Shown in pieces: positions 42,331 through 52,748 of a DNA stretch of 64,000 bases (position 1 is its first letter; the number at the start of each line of letters is the position of its first letter). A program made the position numbers and the translations under genes. Source of the stretch: Thermoguttaceae bacterium (GTDB lineage Bacteria > Planctomycetota > Planctomycetia > Pirellulales > Thermoguttaceae); the NCBI GenBank assembly GCA_017937485.1, contig JAGBDN010000050.1, forward strand, positions 19,799 to 83,798, given 5' to 3'. The notes under the pieces were generated by a model. The model was given only the letters and a program-made list of their open reading frames with translations. It had not been told where the DNA came from and did not search any database.

Positions 42331-44919
42331 TTATTTCGCGATCATTCGCCAACATCGGTGAATTCGTTTATTCCGAAAATCTTCCGGAACCGTTCGATTC
42401 GATATTTCCCGAAAATCGTACAAATCCGTCAAACTTTCCTCGTCCAACTTAAAGCGCCGATAGTTGTTCGAGAAATAGACGACGCCGCCCGGCTTCATCC
42501 GCGTCGCGAGGAGGCGCAACAGCTCGACGTGTCGGCGTTGCACGTCCCAGTCGGCGTCGGTCGACTTGCTGTTCGAGAAAGTCGGCGGGTCGCAAACGCA
42601 AAGTTCGAAGTCGGAGCGGTCGAGTCCGAACGGGCGGTCGGGAAGGGAACCGCGTTCCGCGCGACCGTCTTTCGTCTTATTTTTGAAGTACTTAGCGCGG
42701 TCGCCGAGTTGAGACGCTCCGCCGTTCGAGCGTCCGAAACGCCCGCCGCCGTCGCGTCGCCCGACCGTCCGAACGTCGCCGACTTCCGCCGCCGTTTCCT
42801 CGATCAGCCGAACAATATCGCGGTTGCGGTCGGACGCCGGAGGAATCGCTCGCAAAAAACGGAGAACGTCCGACTTAACGTAAAGCGAATCGACTACTTG
42901 TTTTACGTCGAAACCGGCGCGCCGGGCTTCGGCGGCTCGCGACGGAACGTAAAAACCGTTTTCCTCCATATTCGCTTCGCACCAGTCGAGGTAAGTCGGC
43001 GAAAGGTCGACCGAAACGAGCGACGAGGCTCCGCCGTCCGCCGCGTAAGAAGTAAAAGCGCCGGAATAGCAAAAAAGATTCAAAAATCGTTTTCCGTTCG
43101 CTTCCTTGCGCGCCATTTGCCGGGTTTGGCGATGGTCGAGAAAGAGCCCGACGTCAAGGTAATCCGTTAAATTGCAAAGGAAAGAGAGCCCGCCTTCGCC
43201 GACTTTAACGACGCGCCCGGTTTCGTCGAGCTTTTCGTATTGCGCCGAACCGCGTTGACGAGCGCGGCGTTTGAGAAAGACGTTTTCAGGTTCGATATTC
43301 AAAATTTCCGCCGCTTTCGCGACCATTTTGTCGATCCAAAGGCGTTTTTGGCCGACCGTTCGCTCGTCGTGCCGGTCGTATTCGGCGATATGAAGCCAAC
43401 GCCCTTCAAATATGTCGATTGCGAGCGGAACCTCCGGCAAGTCCTTGTCGTATAAGCGATAACAGGTGATTCCGCGCGACGGCCAACGGCGCAAATGGCG
43501 AGCGCGATTTGTCAAGCAACGCCCAAATTCCTCCGCGACGCGGTCGGCGTAAGCGTCGAGACCGGCGAAAGCGGGCGCGTTCGCGGAACGTTCGGAATGT
43601 TCGGCGCGAGCGGCGACGTCGGACGACTCGGCGTTCTTTTCGATTTCCGTTTCGGCGTCGGCGTTTTCAAACGCGTTGGAAAAATCGGCGTTTCGCGGGC
43701 CTCTTTCGACGGAGAAATCGATTTCCAAGCGATTTTCTCCGTTTTCAAACTCGACGGCGGACGCGGCGGCGAAATCGAAATCTCGCGGCGGTTTCGGGCC
43801 TAAAAACTGATAATAAACGCATTCGACGCGGCTGTTGTAGAGTTTGCGGCGCCGCGTCGCTTCTTGGCCGACGGTCTTTTCAAAATCGCGCCAAGACGTA
43901 ATAATGTAATGGCTCCAAGTCGGCAACTTCGAGAGAACCGCCGGAATCGACTCGTAAAGCGGGCGGAGTTGCGCGACGTCGCCGAGCCGTTCGCCGTAAG
44001 GCGGGTTGCAAATAACGCAACCGTATTCGCGGTCGTCGGTTAGGTCGCGGAAGTCGCGGCGTTTGAAGACGACGTCCTCGTCGACGCCGGCGTCGACGGC
44101 GTGCTGTCGCGCAAACTTTAACGACGTCTCGTCGATATCGGAGCCGTAAATCTTCTCGCTAAGCGTCGGGCGAATCGCGGCGCGGGCCTCGTCGCGGGCC
44201 TCGTTCCAAAGTTGGCGCGGAATGAGCGGCCAACCTTCGGCGTCGAAGGAACGCTTCAAACCGGGCGCGATGTTGCGACCGATGAGGGCCGCTTCGATCG
44301 GAATCGTTCCGGACGCGCAAAACGGGTCGATTAACGGACGGCCCGGGCGCCAAACGGAGAGCTTAACCAACGCCGCCGCAAGGGTTTCGCGCAGCGGCGC
44401 GACGACGTTCATCAAGCGGTATCCCCGACGGTGAAGGCCGCGACCGGTCGAGTCGAGCGTGAGCGTCGCGCGGTCTTTAAGCAACGAAATTTCAACGGTA
44501 TACGTCGGGCCCGTTTCCAGAAGGGACGTCAAGCCCCAAACGCCGCAAAGTCGGTCGACAATCGCCTTTTTGACCGTTCGTTGCAGCGCCGGAACGCTTG
44601 TGATTTTCGAGCGAACCGACCGGCCTTCGACGTGAAAATTCGCGTTGCGAGGCGCCCAGTTTTCCCATTCTATCGCTTTTACCGCGTCGAAAATAACGTC
44701 AAAATCGTTCGAAACGTCAAATTCGGCGAGTTGAACGAGGATTTTTCCGGCGCAACGGCACCAAAGATTCGCCTTAATTAAGTCGGAAACGCCGCCCTCA
44801 AAGAGAGTGCGACCGATCGCGAAATCGGAGTTGCGCGGCGAAAGGCCGAGGTCTTTAAGTTCTTGCGCGACAACGGCTTCAAGGCCCGTCGTCGACGTCG
44901 CGATGAGTTGAAGTTGCAT
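42331..44919 (-). CDS. rlmL: Bifunctional 23S rRNA methyltransferase RlmKL
   Basis: An 862-residue fusion that methylates G2445 (N2) and G2069 (N7) of 23S rRNA in E. coli numbering. The N-terminal THUMP domain (about 45-150) is followed by the RlmL methyltransferase with RPLIDPFCASGTIPIEAA and the catalytic VICNPPYGERLG. The C-terminal RlmK has FLNLFCYSGAFTSYAA and CVCDPPTFSNSK. A charged linker (about 380-455) separates the halves, and a second Gly/Arg insert lies near 725-760 inside RlmK. The start is at 44919 (MQLQLIATSTTG), the normal family start; a frame three codons longer has no better site. Confidence 0.95.
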   Translation of the reverse strand: MQLQLIATSTTGLEAVVAQELKDLGLSPRNSDFAIGRTLFEGGVSDLIKANLWCRCAGKILVQLAEFDVSNDFDVIFDAVKAIEWENWAPRNANFHVEGRSVRSKITSVPALQRTVKKAIVDRLCGVWGLTSLLETGPTYTVEISLLKDRATLTLDSTGRGLHRRGYRLMNVVAPLRETLAAALVKLSVWRPGRPLIDPFCASGTIPIEAALIGRNIAPGLKRSFDAEGWPLIPRQLWNEARDEARAAIRPTLSEKIYGSDIDETSLKFARQHAVDAGVDEDVVFKRRDFRDLTDDREYGCVICNPPYGERLGDVAQLRPLYESIPAVLSKLPTWSHYIITSWRDFEKTVGQEATRRRKLYNSRVECVYYQFLGPKPPRDFDFAAASAVEFENGENRLEIDFSVERGPRNADFSNAFENADAETEIEKNAESSDVAARAEHSERSANAPAFAGLDAYADRVAEEFGRCLTNRARHLRRWPSRGITCYRLYDKDLPEVPLAIDIFEGRWLHIAEYDRHDERTVGQKRLWIDKMVAKAAEILNIEPENVFLKRRARQRGSAQYEKLDETGRVVKVGEGGLSFLCNLTDYLDVGLFLDHRQTRQMARKEANGKRFLNLFCYSGAFTSYAADGGASSLVSVDLSPTYLDWCEANMEENGFYVPSRAAEARRAGFDVKQVVDSLYVKSDVLRFLRAIPPASDRNRDIVRLIEETAAEVGDVRTVGRRDGGGRFGRSNGGASQLGDRAKYFKNKTKDGRAERGSLPDRPFGLDRSDFELCVCDPPTFSNSKSTDADWDVQRRHVELLRLLATRMKPGGVVYFSNNYRRFKLDEESLTDLYDFREISNRTVPEDFRNKRIHRCWRMIAK

Positions 44920-45031
44920 AACGACCAAACGCCCGAGGCGGCGCGGAAAACGGAAAAAGAGCGAGGAATAAAAACGACGCGAACGAACGACTTGGAAACG
45001 TTAAATCGTTCGTTCGCAAGGGGTGCGAAGT

Positions 45032-45070
45032 CGTCGCGTCGCTCCTTAAGATTTAAGGAGGAACGCGACG
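45032..45070 (-). terminator. Hairpin after the formate-THF ligase gene
   Basis: An 18-base arm, CGTCGCGTCGCTCCTTAA, pairs with TTAAGGAGGAACGCGACG except for two central mismatches; the loop is three bases. There is no strong T-run. It sits just past the stop at 45083 and before the rlmL start. Confidence 0.5.
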
Positions 45071-45082
45071 GCCGACGGACAT

Positions 45083-46771
45083 TTAGAAAAGGCCGACCGT
45101 GTCGCCGTTTTCGTCGAGGTCGATCGCCTCCGCCGCCGGAACGCGCGGAAGTCCCGGCGCCGTAACGATTTCTCCCGTCAAAGCAACGACGAAACCGGCG
45201 CCCGCGCTCCAGCGGAGTTCGCGGACTTCCAAGTCGAAATCGGTCGGGGCGCCGAGAAGTTTCGGGTCGGCCGAGAACGAATATTGCGTTTTCGCGACGC
45301 AAACCGGCAAATTGTCGCAACCGAGCGCGACGAGTTCGTCGAGTTGACGGCGCGCTTGTTTCGAAAGGACGATTCCGCGAGCGCCGTAAATTTCGCGAGC
45401 GAGCGTTTCGAGTTTTTGCTCGAGCGGCAAGTCGTCCGCGTATAACGGTTTAAAGGCGGGATTCGGGTTCGCGTCGATCGTTCGCAAAACCGTTTCGGCG
45501 AGTTCGACCGCGCCTTGGCCGCCGTTCGCCCAGTGCGTCGCGCAGGCGACGTCGACGCCGATTTCGGCGCAGCGTTCGCGGAGAACGGCGAGTTCTTCGT
45601 CGGTATCGCCGTCGAATTTATTAATCGCGACGACGACCGGAACGCCGAATTTGCGGACGTTTTCGACGTGGCGCTTGAGGTTCGCGAAACCTTTCGAAAC
45701 GGCGTCGGCGTTCGGCGTTCCCAAGTCGGCTTTCGCGACGCCGCCGTGGAATTTCAGCGCGCGAATCGTCGCGACGACGACCGCTAAGTTCGGCGTTAAA
45801 CCGGCTTTGCGGCATTTGACGTCGAAGAATTTTTCCGCGCCGAGGTCGGCGCCGAAACCGGCTTCGGTAACGACGTAATCGGCGAACTTGAGCGCGGTTT
45901 TCGTCGCGACGACGCTGTTGCAGCCGTGCGCGATGTTGGCGAACGGGCCGCCGTGAACGAACGCCGGGTTGCCTTCGAGCGTTTGGACGAGGTTCGGCTT
46001 GATCGCTTCCTTCATAAGAACGGTCGCGGCGCCGCGCGCTTTCAAGTCGGCGGCGGTAACGGGTTGGCCCGACGTCGTGTAACCGACGACGATCTTGCCG
46101 AGGCGTTCGCGCAGGTCGCGCAGGTCTTCGCTAAGGCAAAGAATCGCCATTATTTCCGACGCGGCGGTGATGAGGAAATAGCTTTCGCGCGGAACCGAGT
46201 TGACCGTCCCGCCGAGGCCGACGACAATTTGTCGCAACGCCCGTTCGTTGACGTCGAGAGCGCGACCCCATGTAACGCGGCGCGAGTCGAGGCCGAGCGG
46301 GTTTCCTTGGTGCAGCGAGTTGTCGACCATCGCCGCGATCAGGTTGTGCGCCGCCGTGATCGCGTGGAAGTCGCCGGTAAAGTGGAGGTTGATCTCTTCC
46401 ATCGGGGCGATTTGCGCGTAACCGCCGCCCGCCGCGCCGCCTTTGACGCCGAAACAGGGCCCGAGCGACGGTTCGCGCAAAGCCAAGCAGGCGTTCTTTT
46501 TAAGGACGTTCAACGCGTCGCAGAGGCCGACGCTGACGGTCGTTTTGCCTTCGCCGGCGGGCGTCGGGGAAATCGCGGTAACGAGAATCAGTTTCGCGTC
46601 TTTTTTTTGCGGGACGTCGCGAATTTCGTCGAGCGAAATTTTGGCTTTTTGTTTGCCGTAAAGTTCGACGGCGTTTTCGGGGATTCCGAGTTTCGCGGCG
46701 ACTTCGGCGATGGGGCGCAACGGGGCGCGGCGGGCGATTTCAATATCGGACGGGATCGATCTTTGCGACAT
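45083..46771 (-). CDS. fhs: Formate-tetrahydrofolate ligase
   Basis: ATP-dependent formation of 10-formyl-THF from formate, feeding purine synthesis and C1 metabolism. 562 residues from the ATG at 46771 ([16 protein letters not shown]), the normal start and length. Motifs: P-loop [36 protein letters not shown] (folate/ATP loop), [26 protein letters not shown] and [11 protein letters not shown] frame reaching 46927 adds unrelated residues. Stand-alone fhs suits an organism that handles formate or makes purines without a full MTHFD route. Confidence 0.98.
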   Translation of the reverse strand: MSQRSIPSDIEIARRAPLRPIAEVAAKLGIPENAVELYGKQKAKISLDEIRDVPQKKDAKLILVTAISPTPAGEGKTTVSVGLCDALNVLKKNACLALREPSLGPCFGVKGGAAGGGYAQIAPMEEINLHFTGDFHAITAAHNLIAAMVDNSLHQGNPLGLDSRRVTWGRALDVNERALRQIVVGLGGTVNSVPRESYFLITAASEIMAILCLSEDLRDLRERLGKIVVGYTTSGQPVTAADLKARGAATVLMKEAIKPNLVQTLEGNPAFVHGGPFANIAHGCNSVVATKTALKFADYVVTEAGFGADLGAEKFFDVKCRKAGLTPNLAVVVATIRALKFHGGVAKADLGTPNADAVSKGFANLKRHVENVRKFGVPVVVAINKFDGDTDEELAVLRERCAEIGVDVACATHWANGGQGAVELAETVLRTIDANPNPAFKPLYADDLPLEQKLETLAREIYGARGIVLSKQARRQLDELVALGCDNLPVCVAKTQYSFSADPKLLGAPTDFDLEVRELRWSAGAGFVVALTGEIVTAPGLPRVPAAEAIDLDENGDTVGLF

Positions 46772-47121
46772 AATCGGCGCTTTCTGGGGGTAACGGGGAA
46801 AAGGACGGACGCTCGAAGTTCGCCTAACGTCGAGGTTTGGAGCGAACCGTTGGAGAAAAAACGAATCGGCGACGCGGCGGCGAAAAATAAACGCCTTCAT
46901 TTTAACAGAAAACCCCGACGAGGGCAACGGGGGGAGACGGCGCGGCGCGGCTCTCAGTAATTTGAAACGCCGTTTGCAAGCGGAATAATCGCAACGATCG
47001 TTAAAAAACGAACCGCGTCGCGGGGATAAAAGGCGACGTTTGATTATTAGAAAATATCTTCTTAAATCAAAACGCCGTCGTTGCGCCGCGCTAAAACGAC
47101 GAGCGAACGACGGAGACGCGG
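46772..47121. other. Intergenic gap between fhs and the GT39-like gene
   Basis: 350 bases with no gene. It has an imperfect AATCAAA/TTTGATT pair around an A/T-rich core (47038-47070), which could end the GT39-like transcript, and a GATCGTTAAAAAACG word near 46998. Nothing else recognised. Confidence 0.4.
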
Positions 47122-49779
47122 TTAATTAGGACGCGACGCGGCGTCGTTGGAAGTTGAAGCGACGCGGAAAACTCGCGTCGTTTCGGGCGCGTTTGACGTC
47201 GCGTCGCTCTTGCCGGGCGTTTGCGGGAGTTCGAACGGCGCGAGGACGTTCGCGGCGGTTAAAAGCCGGAAGAGGTTCTCGTCGATTTCGGCGTCTCTAA
47301 AGCCGTAATTGCCGGGACTTCGAAAGCGCGCCAACTCGGCGAAATCGACGAGAACGAAGGCGATTTTCGCGTCGTCGAAGCGTCGGCGAATCGCGTCGGC
47401 GTCTCGAATCGCGACGATTTTGCCGTCGGCGTCGCGCTCGACCGAGTCGCCGAGGAGCGGAATTAACGGCGAACGGTTCCAGCAAGTCGAGTAAACGACC
47501 GGAACGCGGTAAAGGAACGCCTTCGCTTCGCCGACTAAAAGGAGCTTGCGCGACGGTTGGACGGGCGCGTCGGAAACGCTTGACGTTAAATCGGTTGCGT
47601 CGGACGGTTTCGCGTCGGCGAAAAGTTCCGGGCGGTCGTTGAAGAAGAGCGACGCTTGCGGGAAACGGGCCGGGTCGCGTTCGAGAGCGCGAAGCGGAGC
47701 GATGCGAGCCGGGGCGCGAACGTCGATAACGAGACCTTCGTAAAGTAAACCGAATAAAAGGGTTGGGTAAAACGCGGCGAAAAAGAAACCGCGTCCCGGC
47801 GACGCGGAGCCGGGGGGAGCGGAATTACTTCCGACGGTCGAGTTCGGCGAAGGATTTGAGGCGGACGAACGGCAACCGGTCGCGGCAAAGGACGCGGCGA
47901 CGCCGAGTAATAATGCGGATAACGGTTCGACCGGGACGAGGAAACGCGTTAAGCGGTGCGTCGCGAAGAGCCAGCCGAGCCAAAACAGGAGAGCGACGGC
48001 GGCGATGAACGCGAGTCGTAAAACGTCGCCGTCGTTGCGGTTGCGTTCGGAGGAGACTTCGACGACGGAGGACGCGGCGGACGCGGCGAAACGACGTCGC
48101 CGTCGGTTAATCGCCGTCGCGGAACCGAGAAGAACGGCGAGGCCGATTAGCGGAACGAACGGCGAAAAGGGGGAGGCGAGGTCGGCGCGCCAAGCGGAAC
48201 GAGCGACCGACTCCGCAAACGCGGCGGGGCCGAACGTCGACGCGGAGTGCGCGCGGCGCCAACGGACGTCGACGTCGGCGTCCCAAGTTTGCGACGCGTC
48301 GTCAAAGAGTTCGAACGCCAACGGATAAAAGGGGTTGCCGGTCGCCGAAACGTTGCGAACGAACCAGCCGCCGGAGACGAGCGCGACCGTCGCGACGAAG
48401 ACGACGAGAGGAGCGCAAGCGTTTTTGAGGCGGCGGAGCGCGGGCGGATTCGACGCGGAAACGTCGGCGTTTTGGGGCGCGTCGCAATCGGTTGGCGTTT
48501 CAACGCTTGCGGAAACGTCGGGCGTCGTCGACTCGGCGTCGCGGAAAAGGCGGCGAAGCGGCGTCGCGACCGTCGGAAACGAAAGGGCGAGGAGCGCGAC
48601 GAAAGCGGGCGCGAAAACGAAAACGACGGCGGTGTATTTGATCGAAACGGCGAGTCCGACGTAAACGCCGACGAACGAAGCGGTTGCGACGCGAAAAATA
48701 ATTCGGTTGCAACGCGTCGCGTCGGCGGCGAGCGAAAGCGCGAACGCGTAAAAAGCGGCGAACAGCGCGAAACCTAAAACGCCGTCGTTTAAGCCGTTGG
48801 CGAAAACGTCGAAGACGCCGGGGAACGCGAGATAAAAGAGCGCGGCGAAAAGTCCGGCGCGTCCGGAGCGGAAAAATCGAACGCAAAACGCGAAAAGACC
48901 GAGCGCCGTCGCGAACGCCGCCGCGGTCAAAACGACTTTGCCGACGAGCGAGCCGAGGCGCGGGGGCGCGTCCGGGGCGGCGCAAAGGTCGCGAACGAGG
49001 TTAAATCCGCCGACGTAAAGGGTTTCGGCGCCGAGCGGCATATTGGCGTAAACGTTGTTCGGCGAAAAAGCAAGGACGCCGGTTTCGAAAATTTCGCGGG
49101 CGGCCTGCGCGTGATACTCGACGACGTCGTATTCGAAAAGCGGCTGCGTCGACGAAAAGAAATAAAACGACGTAAAAATCGTTAATAAAACAACTTGCAG
49201 CGTTAAAAGAACGCGGTCGCCGAGACTTTGACGCGGGAAAAGCGGCGTCGACGCAACGTCGTTAACGCCGTTGCGGGCGGCGGCAAAGCGTCGCGACGCG
49301 GCAAACGCCGTCGAAAGAACGTAAAAAGCGGCGAAACCGAATGTTGGAATCGCGACCGGCGCGTCGGCGAACCCGAGGAGACCGGCGATTTGGACGCAAA
49401 GGTTCCAAAGCGCGAGCCCGGCGCCGAATTGAAAGAATATCGTTTCAGAAACGTTTGTTTTCAAAAGTCGTTTGAAAGGCGCGAACGTTAGCTTTCCGAG
49501 TCCGAGAAGCGCGAGCGTCGCGACGACGCCGAGACCAAGCGCGAACCAACGTTCGCCGGTCGGCGGTTCGGCGGGAAGATCGAGTCCGCGCCAAACGAAC
49601 TCCATAAAGGTCGGGTCGTCGAGCGGAGCGAAAAGGAGAAGCCAACGCGGGGCGGAGGTCGCGGCGCCGGATTCGACGAACGGTCGCGTTAAGAAAAAAA
49701 AGAAGACGGCGAAAAGCGCAAACGCGGCGATAATATAGAGGGGGCGGGCGGAGTTTGCTGGACGGCGAGACGGGCTCAT
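47122..49779 (-). CDS. GT39-like (PMT/ArnT-type) integral membrane glycosyltransferase
   Basis: An 885-residue protein with about 11-13 hydrophobic helices. The first is near residues 12-30. After a helix near 205-225 comes the GT-C signature loop [18 protein letters not shown] with acidic residues, then [10 protein letters not shown], as in dolichyl/undecaprenyl-phosphate-sugar-dependent transferases of family GT39/GT83. Two charged, Ser/Asn/Ala-rich inserts interrupt the helices (about 415-450 and 590-645). The C-terminal 250 residues are soluble. Acceptor unknown. GGAG precedes the ATG. It is transcribed away from the thioredoxin gene across a shared 257-base promoter region. Confidence 0.8.
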   Translation of the reverse strand: MSPSRRPANSARPLYIIAAFALFAVFFFFLTRPFVESGAATSAPRWLLLFAPLDDPTFMEFVWRGLDLPAEPPTGERWFALGLGVVATLALLGLGKLTFAPFKRLLKTNVSETIFFQFGAGLALWNLCVQIAGLLGFADAPVAIPTFGFAAFYVLSTAFAASRRFAAARNGVNDVASTPLFPRQSLGDRVLLTLQVVLLTIFTSFYFFSSTQPLFEYDVVEYHAQAAREIFETGVLAFSPNNVYANMPLGAETLYVGGFNLVRDLCAAPDAPPRLGSLVGKVVLTAAAFATALGLFAFCVRFFRSGRAGLFAALFYLAFPGVFDVFANGLNDGVLGFALFAAFYAFALSLAADATRCNRIIFRVATASFVGVYVGLAVSIKYTAVVFVFAPAFVALLALSFPTVATPLRRLFRDAESTTPDVSASVETPTDCDAPQNADVSASNPPALRRLKNACAPLVVFVATVALVSGGWFVRNVSATGNPFYPLAFELFDDASQTWDADVDVRWRRAHSASTFGPAAFAESVARSAWRADLASPFSPFVPLIGLAVLLGSATAINRRRRRFAASAASSVVEVSSERNRNDGDVLRLAFIAAVALLFWLGWLFATHRLTRFLVPVEPLSALLLGVAASFAATGCRSSASNPSPNSTVGSNSAPPGSASPGRGFFFAAFYPTLLFGLLYEGLVIDVRAPARIAPLRALERDPARFPQASLFFNDRPELFADAKPSDATDLTSSVSDAPVQPSRKLLLVGEAKAFLYRVPVVYSTCWNRSPLIPLLGDSVERDADGKIVAIRDADAIRRRFDDAKIAFVLVDFAELARFRSPGNYGFRDAEIDENLFRLLTAANVLAPFELPQTPGKSDATSNAPETTRVFRVASTSNDAASRPN

Positions 49780-49848
49780 TGGGGACTCCGAGGAACGGCG
49801 AACGACGAAAGCGGACGATAAAAAAACGGAAAAATGGGCGTCGGGCGC

Positions 49849-49877
49849 TTGAATTGCGCGCGCCTTTTTTGTATGAT
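49849..49877 (+). promoter_or_regulatory. Promoter of the TlpA-like thioredoxin gene
   Basis: TTGAAT at 49849-49854, 17-base spacer, TATGAT at 49872-49877; leader about 155 bases. Confidence 0.6.
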
Positions 49878-50036
49878 AACATAAAACGGCGGAAAAGTAA
49901 GGCGGGCCGAGCTTTTGGCGGCGGTTTCGAGGGAAATTTGTTGAAAAATTCGAATCGCTTCTTAAGCGCGCCGCCGACGCCGACGATGGGAATAGGACTT
50001 AACCGTCCGCCGACGAATGTGTTGGGAGTTTGCCTA

Positions 50037-50993
50037 ATGAAACGAACGACTGGGAAAAATGAAAAACGAACGTTTTTGGATAAATCAAAGAAGGCGCGCG
50101 TCGGTTTGGCCGGGCTGGCGTTGGCGGCGGCTTTCGGGGGCGTCGCTTGGGCGGACGAGCCGCAAACCGCGGAGGACGCGGGCGAAGTTTGCGTCGTCGG
50201 GCCGGACGGCGAAGTCGTTTGCGGCGACGAAGCGGTCGCGCTTTTGAACGGCGCAAACGCCGAAAAAACGGAGGTTGCGAAAGGCGAAGCGCGGCGTAAT
50301 ATCGACTTGACGAAGACGCCTTGGCTTGTCGAAAGCGTCAATTTGCCGGACAACCACCCGGCGCTCTTGCGGGATCGCATCGTTTGGGCCGACTCCTATC
50401 TTTGGTGCGCGATCGAGGACGTCGTCGGCGCGATTCCGGTCGAGCAGTGGGTCAACAAAGCGCCGAAACCGGAAGATTTGGCGGGGAAATACGTTCTCGT
50501 CGAGATGTGGGCGACGTGGTGCCCGCCGTGCCGTAGATCGTTGCCGTACCTGAACTTCATCGCGAAACAATATAAAGACGACTTGGTCGTCGTGTCGATT
50601 TGCGAAACGGACGAGAAGGCGATTCGCAATATGCCGAGCGGACGTCTCGACCCGGATAACGTCGACTATTTCGTCGCGGTCGACACCGGACGACGGCTGG
50701 CGAACAAGCTGGGCGTCCGCGGGATTCCGCACGCGATTTTGCTCGAACCGAGCGTCGGCGGGGTCGTTTGGGAAGGAACGCCGACGGCGCCGCGTTACGA
50801 ACTCGACGATAAAACGCTCGAAAAAATCTTTAAAATCGGACGTAAAATGCGCGCCGACGGTCTTTTGCCGAAAGTCTCGCCGGTGAAGTTCGCCGTTTCG
50901 GAACCGACCGACGAAGAGCGGGCGTCGCGGCGAAACGTCGACGCGAAAGACGTTAAAGACGTTCCGGGAGAACCGAGCGTCGACGCGAAATAG
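50037..50993 (+). CDS. Exported TlpA-like thioredoxin-fold protein
   Basis: A 318-residue protein with an N-terminal signal (KARVGLAGLALAAAFGGVAWADE, cut after AWA). A linker of about 90 residues follows, then a thioredoxin domain: YVLVEMWATWCPPCRRSLPYLNF (CPPC redox site), VVVSICETDEKAI and a cis-Pro GIPHAILL. The C-terminal 60 residues are charged. It probably reduces or shuttles disulfides outside the cytoplasm. ATG 50037 is chosen because a signal peptide follows and GGGAG lies upstream; the frame is open to 49755, but that part is not signal-like. A terminator follows at 51033. Confidence 0.9.
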   Translation: MKRTTGKNEKRTFLDKSKKARVGLAGLALAAAFGGVAWADEPQTAEDAGEVCVVGPDGEVVCGDEAVALLNGANAEKTEVAKGEARRNIDLTKTPWLVESVNLPDNHPALLRDRIVWADSYLWCAIEDVVGAIPVEQWVNKAPKPEDLAGKYVLVEMWATWCPPCRRSLPYLNFIAKQYKDDLVVVSICETDEKAIRNMPSGRLDPDNVDYFVAVDTGRRLANKLGVRGIPHAILLEPSVGGVVWEGTPTAPRYELDDKTLEKIFKIGRKMRADGLLPKVSPVKFAVSEPTDEERASRRNVDAKDVKDVPGEPSVDAK

Positions 50994-51032
50994 AGCGGTG
51001 TTTGATTGTTTTGAAATTTGTTTGAAATTGTG

Positions 51033-51082
51033 AAAAACGCGCTTTTCGTCGGCGAGATAACGACGGAAAGCGCGTTTTTTGT
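51033..51082 (+). terminator. Rho-independent terminator after the thioredoxin gene
   Basis: A 19-bp stem (AAAAACGCGCTTTTCGTCG with CGACGGAAAGCGCGTTTTT, one G-T pair), a 9-base loop and a T-run. Confidence 0.85.
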
Positions 51083-51169
51083 CGCGTCTTTGAAAACGCT
51101 TTTTTTGAACGGAAATGAAACGTCGCGTCGAGGCGTCGGCGCGGCGGCTAATTGTCGTTTTGGGCCGAC

Positions 51170-52657
51170 TTATTTTTTGACCGGGAGGCGGAGCGTTTTC
51201 GCTTCCGATTTTTGAACGACTTCCAATTCGATTCCCGTTTCGGGCGTCGCTTCCGCTTTCGCCGCGTCGAAGTCTTCTAACGACTTGACTTCGCGACCGT
51301 TCAACTTGACGATTAACATTCCGTTGCGCAAACCCGCTTTGTAAGCGGCGCCGCCGGGCGTCGCGTTCAAAACGACGATTCCTTCGCGACCGGGAGCGCC
51401 GAGACGAGCCGCGGATTCCGGCGTCGACGGGATGAGCATCGCGCCCCATTCGCGGTCGACCCGGTGCGAACCGCGCTCGACCATCTTTTCGGTCAACGGA
51501 ACGCCGACGTAATTTTCCGGTTTAATCTCAAAGCGAATTTTGACTTCCTTTGGCTCTTTCTCGTTGTTGCGCAGGACTTTAAGCGAATAATCGCGGTCGA
51601 CGGCGGCGCGTTCGACGAACGCCTCGAACGTTTCCGGCGACTCGATTTTTTGCCCGTCGATTTCGAGAAGAACGTCGTTGGCGCGCAAGCCCGCCTTCGC
51701 CGCCGGAGCGTCGCGGAACGGAGCGCCGAGTCGAACGCCGGTTTTCGGCGCAAGCCCGAGACGTTTCGCGGCGTCGTATTCGAGCGCGGAGACCGGGGCG
51801 CCGAGGAAGGCGCGCTCGACCCGGCCTTTGTCGCGGAGTTGCCCCAAGACCCAAACCGCGACGTTCGAAGGAATGGCGAAACCGATTCCTTGGTAGCCGC
51901 CGGAAAGGGACGCGATCGCGGTGTTGACGCCGACGACTTCGCCGCGCAAATTGACGAGCGGGCCGCCGCTGTTGCCGGGGTTGATCGCCGCGTCCGTTTG
52001 AATGAACTGCTTGCCGTCTTTAGAGTTAAGGAAACGGCCCTTCGCGCTGACGACGCCCGCGCTGACCGACGAGCCGAGCATAAACGGATTGCCGATCGCG
52101 AGCGCCCAATCGCCGATTTCAACCGCGTCGCTGTCGGCGAACGTCAAGAACGGCAACGGTTCCGGCGATTCGACGAAGACGAGCGCAAGGTCGGATTTTT
52201 CGTCTTTGACGATTTTTTTCGCGGGAAAACGACGACCGTCGCTCAACTCGACCGAAACGCTTTTCCCGATTTCGCTTGCGGCGACGACGTGGCAGTTGGT
52301 GAGGACGATTCCGCTCGGGTCGACGATTAGGCCGGAACCGGCGCCTTCGATCAGGTGTTTTTCCGGCAAGTCGGGAAGAAGTTCGGCGAACGGAAGTTTC
52401 GATTTGGCGGCGTTTGGCGCGTCGACGCCGCGTTTGACGACGATGTTGACGGTCGCCGGAAGCGTCTTTTGCGCCGCTTGCCGAAACGCGACGGAGAGCA
52501 GGCGGGCTTGTTCGAGCGCGGCGTCGGCGGCGGAGGGCGTTTCGGACGTCGCGTCGTTCGGAGCGGAAATTGCGAACGTCGGCGAAACGAACGGCGACGG
52601 GAAGAGGAGGGCGGCGAGGAGCGCGGTTGAACCGCAAACGTTGTAAAAACGCGACAT
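51170..52657 (-). CDS. HtrA/DegP-type periplasmic serine protease with two PDZ domains
   Basis: A 495-residue exported quality-control protease. The signal peptide is at 1-28 (ALLAALLFPSPFVSPTFA). The trypsin-like domain has the triad in LTNCHVVAASE (His), DEKSDLALVFV (Asp) and NPGNSGGPLVN (Ser), and an LA loop. PDZ1 (about 275-355) has APAAKAGLRANDVLLEIDG, and PDZ2 (about 400-490) has GGAAYKAGLRNGMLIVKLNG. AAGGAAAA precedes the ATG at 52657; a longer frame overlaps the pfkB-like gene and is rejected. It is probably cotranscribed with the sugar kinase upstream (91 bases). Confidence 0.95.
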   Translation of the reverse strand: MSRFYNVCGSTALLAALLFPSPFVSPTFAISAPNDATSETPSAADAALEQARLLSVAFRQAAQKTLPATVNIVVKRGVDAPNAAKSKLPFAELLPDLPEKHLIEGAGSGLIVDPSGIVLTNCHVVAASEIGKSVSVELSDGRRFPAKKIVKDEKSDLALVFVESPEPLPFLTFADSDAVEIGDWALAIGNPFMLGSSVSAGVVSAKGRFLNSKDGKQFIQTDAAINPGNSGGPLVNLRGEVVGVNTAIASLSGGYQGIGFAIPSNVAVWVLGQLRDKGRVERAFLGAPVSALEYDAAKRLGLAPKTGVRLGAPFRDAPAAKAGLRANDVLLEIDGQKIESPETFEAFVERAAVDRDYSLKVLRNNEKEPKEVKIRFEIKPENYVGVPLTEKMVERGSHRVDREWGAMLIPSTPESAARLGAPGREGIVVLNATPGGAAYKAGLRNGMLIVKLNGREVKSLEDFDAAKAEATPETGIELEVVQKSEAKTLRLPVKK

Positions 52658-52748
52658 AACGGTTTTCCTTAAAAGGCGGGCGGCGAAACGTCGCGACGAA
52701 AACGGGCGACGTTTGATTGTTTTGAAAAATGTTGTTGATTTGCGGAAA

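Noticed and set aside
46772..47121. THF or other riboswitch upstream of fhs
   Set aside because: No conserved aptamer core could be recognised in the 350 bases before the gene.
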